Source of the DNA: Chloroflexota bacterium
GTDB taxonomy: Bacteria; Chloroflexota; Dehalococcoidia; Lucifugimonadales; Lucifugimonadaceae
Assembly: GCA_030831265.1 (NCBI GenBank)
Contig: JAURLM010000069.1
Span: forward strand, 1-7,616
Direction of reading: 5' to 3'
DNA length: 7,616 bases
Numbering within the stretch: position 1 is the first letter of the stretch; each line of letters begins with the position of its first letter. Below, piece after piece: positions 6,268 through 7,616 of this stretch. A model generated the notes under the pieces. The model made no database searches and was not told the origin of the DNA. It worked only from the letters and a program-made list of their open reading frames with translations. Position numbers and translations under genes: made by a program.

Positions 6268-6918
6268 TTGACAACTAACGCGGACGACAATGCTCCACTC
6301 CGCGTCCTGTTTCCGCAGTACTGGAAGCTGGACAGCATGGTGCGCGGCGAAATTGCAGGGCTGGACGACGCTGCGCTCGATTGGACGAACGACGCGTTTG
6401 GCTGGGCAGGCTGGAGCATCCGCCAGCAGACCAGTCACATGGCATCCGTGGTCTACCGCTGGTTGCTGGTGCGCTGGCGTGACCAGCTTTTTGCAGACGG
6501 CATTCCAATTTCCGAGGAACGGCTCGGACACGTTAACTCGACTCGCCATGACCGTCGACTTGATGAGGATGTCTTCTACACACCAGAGCAGATTCTCGGT
6601 GCAATGGAGGAGGCGATGCAGATCGCGCAGTCTGTATTGCGACGAGTGACTGTCCATGAAGGTCGTAAGATGCTGGTGACCCGCGCGCCAAGCCCGCAGT
6701 GGGCGATGATGACGCAAGCGCATCCACACGGGGTGACCGTGACACCTGACGGCGGAACCCTGACGCTTGAGGCCACTTTCAGGCACATGTACTTCGAATA
6801 CATGACTCACATGTTCAACGTTCAACGCATCAAACGGGCGCAGGGTTTACCGGCGATAGTTCGGTTGCCAGCAGATGGGTACCACACGATTGACGGCTGG
6901 GATGTCAGCGAGGCCTGA
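6268..6918 (+). CDS. DinB-like (DinB/YfiT superfamily) putative metal-binding four-helix protein
   Basis: 216 residues from TTG 6268, with GAGAGG at 6255-6260, overlapping the end of the PrsW-like gene; only 4 bases separate the two, so translation is probably coupled. The DinB pattern is seen in an N-terminal helix, then W-A-G-W-S-I-R-Q-Q-T-S-H-M with H57 at the usual first metal-ligand position. Near the C-terminus F-R-H-M-Y-F-E-Y-M-T-H-M-F-N-V-Q-R-I offers H173, E177 and H181 for the remaining ligands. DinB-superfamily proteins bind divalent metal in a helical bundle; some are thiol-dependent transferases (bacillithiol or mycothiol) and most have no known role. It is somewhat longer than typical (about 150-180), with an insert at about 75-105. 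No membrane segment is present. It is the last gene of the zinc-ribbon operon. Confidence 0.8.
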   Translation: MTTNADDNAPLRVLFPQYWKLDSMVRGEIAGLDDAALDWTNDAFGWAGWSIRQQTSHMASVVYRWLLVRWRDQLFADGIPISEERLGHVNSTRHDRRLDEDVFYTPEQILGAMEEAMQIAQSVLRRVTVHEGRKMLVTRAPSPQWAMMTQAHPHGVTVTPDGGTLTLEATFRHMYFEYMTHMFNVQRIKRAQGLPAIVRLPADGYHTIDGWDVSEA

Positions 6919-7079
6919 ATGGCGACAAGCGCCAACCGGGACTTGATTCAGTAGTGGCAGATCTTGTCGAAAGCAGTCTGGACGGTTAGTCTGCCCCCCG
7001 CCGGTATTTTGTCTTCGGAACAGGGACGGGATTACGGCAATAATCCTTCATGTTGCTGCCTGAATGGCAGGAGGTCGCG

Positions 7080-7616
7080 ATGAATCTCGGTTTCTTCACC
7101 ATGCCGCTCCATGCTCCCGGGGCGAACCTCACAAAAACCCTGAAGGATGACCTTCACCAGATGGTCAAGCTGGACGAGCTTGGCTTTTCCGAGGCATGGA
7201 TAGGTGAGCACTACACGGCTGAATGGGAGAACATCCCGTCACCGGACCTGTTCATAGCGCACGCGCTGGGTGTCACCAAGAACATCAAGCTGGGAACCGG
7301 CGTGACCTGCATGCCCAACCACAACCCGTTTGTGCTGGCGAACCGCATAGCGCAGCTTGATCACATGGCTGAGGGCCGCTTCCAGTGGGGTATCGGCACG
7401 GGTAGCTTCGCTGGTGACACTGAGGTTTTCGGGTACAACGAGGGTGGGCATATCGACAACCGTGCCTACACCGCCGAGGCGATCAAGACGATCCTGAAGA
7501 TTTGGGATGATCCAAAGCCCGGCGTTTACGAATCTCCGTGGTGGAAGTTCACAATTCCTGAGCCGCAGGATGACATTGGCCTGAGGGCACACATGAGGCC
7601 GTACCAGAAGCCGCAC
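7080..7616 (+). CDS. Luciferase-like (LLM class) flavin-dependent monooxygenase, N-terminal part
   Basis: ATG 7080 follows AGGAGG (7069-7074) by 5 bases, and 179 codons are open to the window end. The (beta/alpha)8-barrel start M-N-L-G-F-F-T-M-P-L-H is followed by D-E-L-G-F-S-E-A-W-I-G-E-H-Y, with the typical E-H pair. Then come K-L-G-T-G-V, N-H-N-P-F-V-L-A-N-R-I-A-Q-L-D-H-M-A-E-G-R and G-I-G-T-G-S-F at about residue 105, and later R-P-Y-Q-K-P-H at the edge. These match group C flavoprotein monooxygenases of the bacterial luciferase/limonene-monooxygenase type, which use reduced FMN supplied by a separate reductase. The substrate is unknown. About 180-200 residues lie beyond the window. It is separated by 161 bases from the DinB-like gene; that gap holds no clear promoter or strong terminator. 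Confidence 0.93.
   Translation, partial: MNLGFFTMPLHAPGANLTKTLKDDLHQMVKLDELGFSEAWIGEHYTAEWENIPSPDLFIAHALGVTKNIKLGTGVTCMPNHNPFVLANRIAQLDHMAEGRFQWGIGTGSFAGDTEVFGYNEGGHIDNRAYTAEAIKTILKIWDDPKPGVYESPWWKFTIPEPQDDIGLRAHMRPYQKPH

Noticed and set aside
6920..6934. TGGCG-ACAAG-CGCCA hairpin just after the DinB-like stop, considered as a terminator
   Set aside because: The stem is only 5 bp and is followed by no T tract.
7029..7046. GGATTA-CGGCAA-TAATCC inverted repeat before the flavin monooxygenase
   Set aside because: It is a short A/T-containing stem without a T run, recognised operator consensus or second copy, and too weak to call.

Overview
The window looks like a bacterial chromosome fragment of moderately high GC with densely packed genes, several GTG/TTG starts and clear Shine-Dalgarno sites. 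The gene mix is an amidase, an antibiotic-monooxygenase-like barrel, NHL-propeller proteins, a fumarylacetoacetate-hydrolase-family protein, a DinB-like protein and a luciferase-like flavin monooxygenase. That mix resembles marine or soil Chloroflexota (Dehalococcoidia/SAR202-like genomes). This placement is inferred from gene content only; there is no marker gene here.

Layout. Positions 1-579 (minus) hold the N-terminal part of an amidase-signature hydrolase. It is divergent from a small ABM-like protein (762-1058, plus), which has a good sigma70-type promoter and ends at a strong hairpin. Convergent to that is a minus-strand cluster, transcribed in the order 4283->2787, 2688->2119, 2030->1149. 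It comprises a thioredoxin/NHL-propeller protein of the NHLRC2 type, a broken fumarylacetoacetate-hydrolase-family gene and a second six-bladed NHL protein. Divergent from the cluster is a plus-strand operon: a triple zinc-ribbon/RDD membrane protein (4477-5337), a PrsW-like intramembrane protease carrying two C-terminal zinc ribbons (5388-6263), and a DinB-like protein (6268-6918) starting 4 bases after the protease stop. A luciferase-like flavin monooxygenase starts at 7080 and runs off the right edge.

Main discovery. The NHLRC2-like gene appears to be a selenoprotein gene. A conventional reading starts at an internal ATG (4136) and gives a 449-residue protein without its redox centre. Reading the same frame upstream through one UGA (4148-4146) restores a complete thioredoxin N-terminus with a GTG start at 4283 and a proper ribosome binding site. 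The UGA falls exactly on the first cysteine of the CxxC motif (W-T-Y-C-U-I-N-C). A perfect 8-bp inverted repeat (4127-4110) follows, with a G in its small apical loop at the 27th base after the UGA, as expected of a bacterial SECIS element. No selA, selB, selC or selD gene is in the window, so decoding machinery would have to be elsewhere in the genome.

How the genes may work together. The thiol/selenol thioredoxin-propeller, the second propeller and the hydrolase remnant could have been one transcript. The zinc-ribbon membrane protein, the zinc-ribbon protease and the DinB-like protein very probably form a second. No functional link between the two groups can be shown from the sequence.
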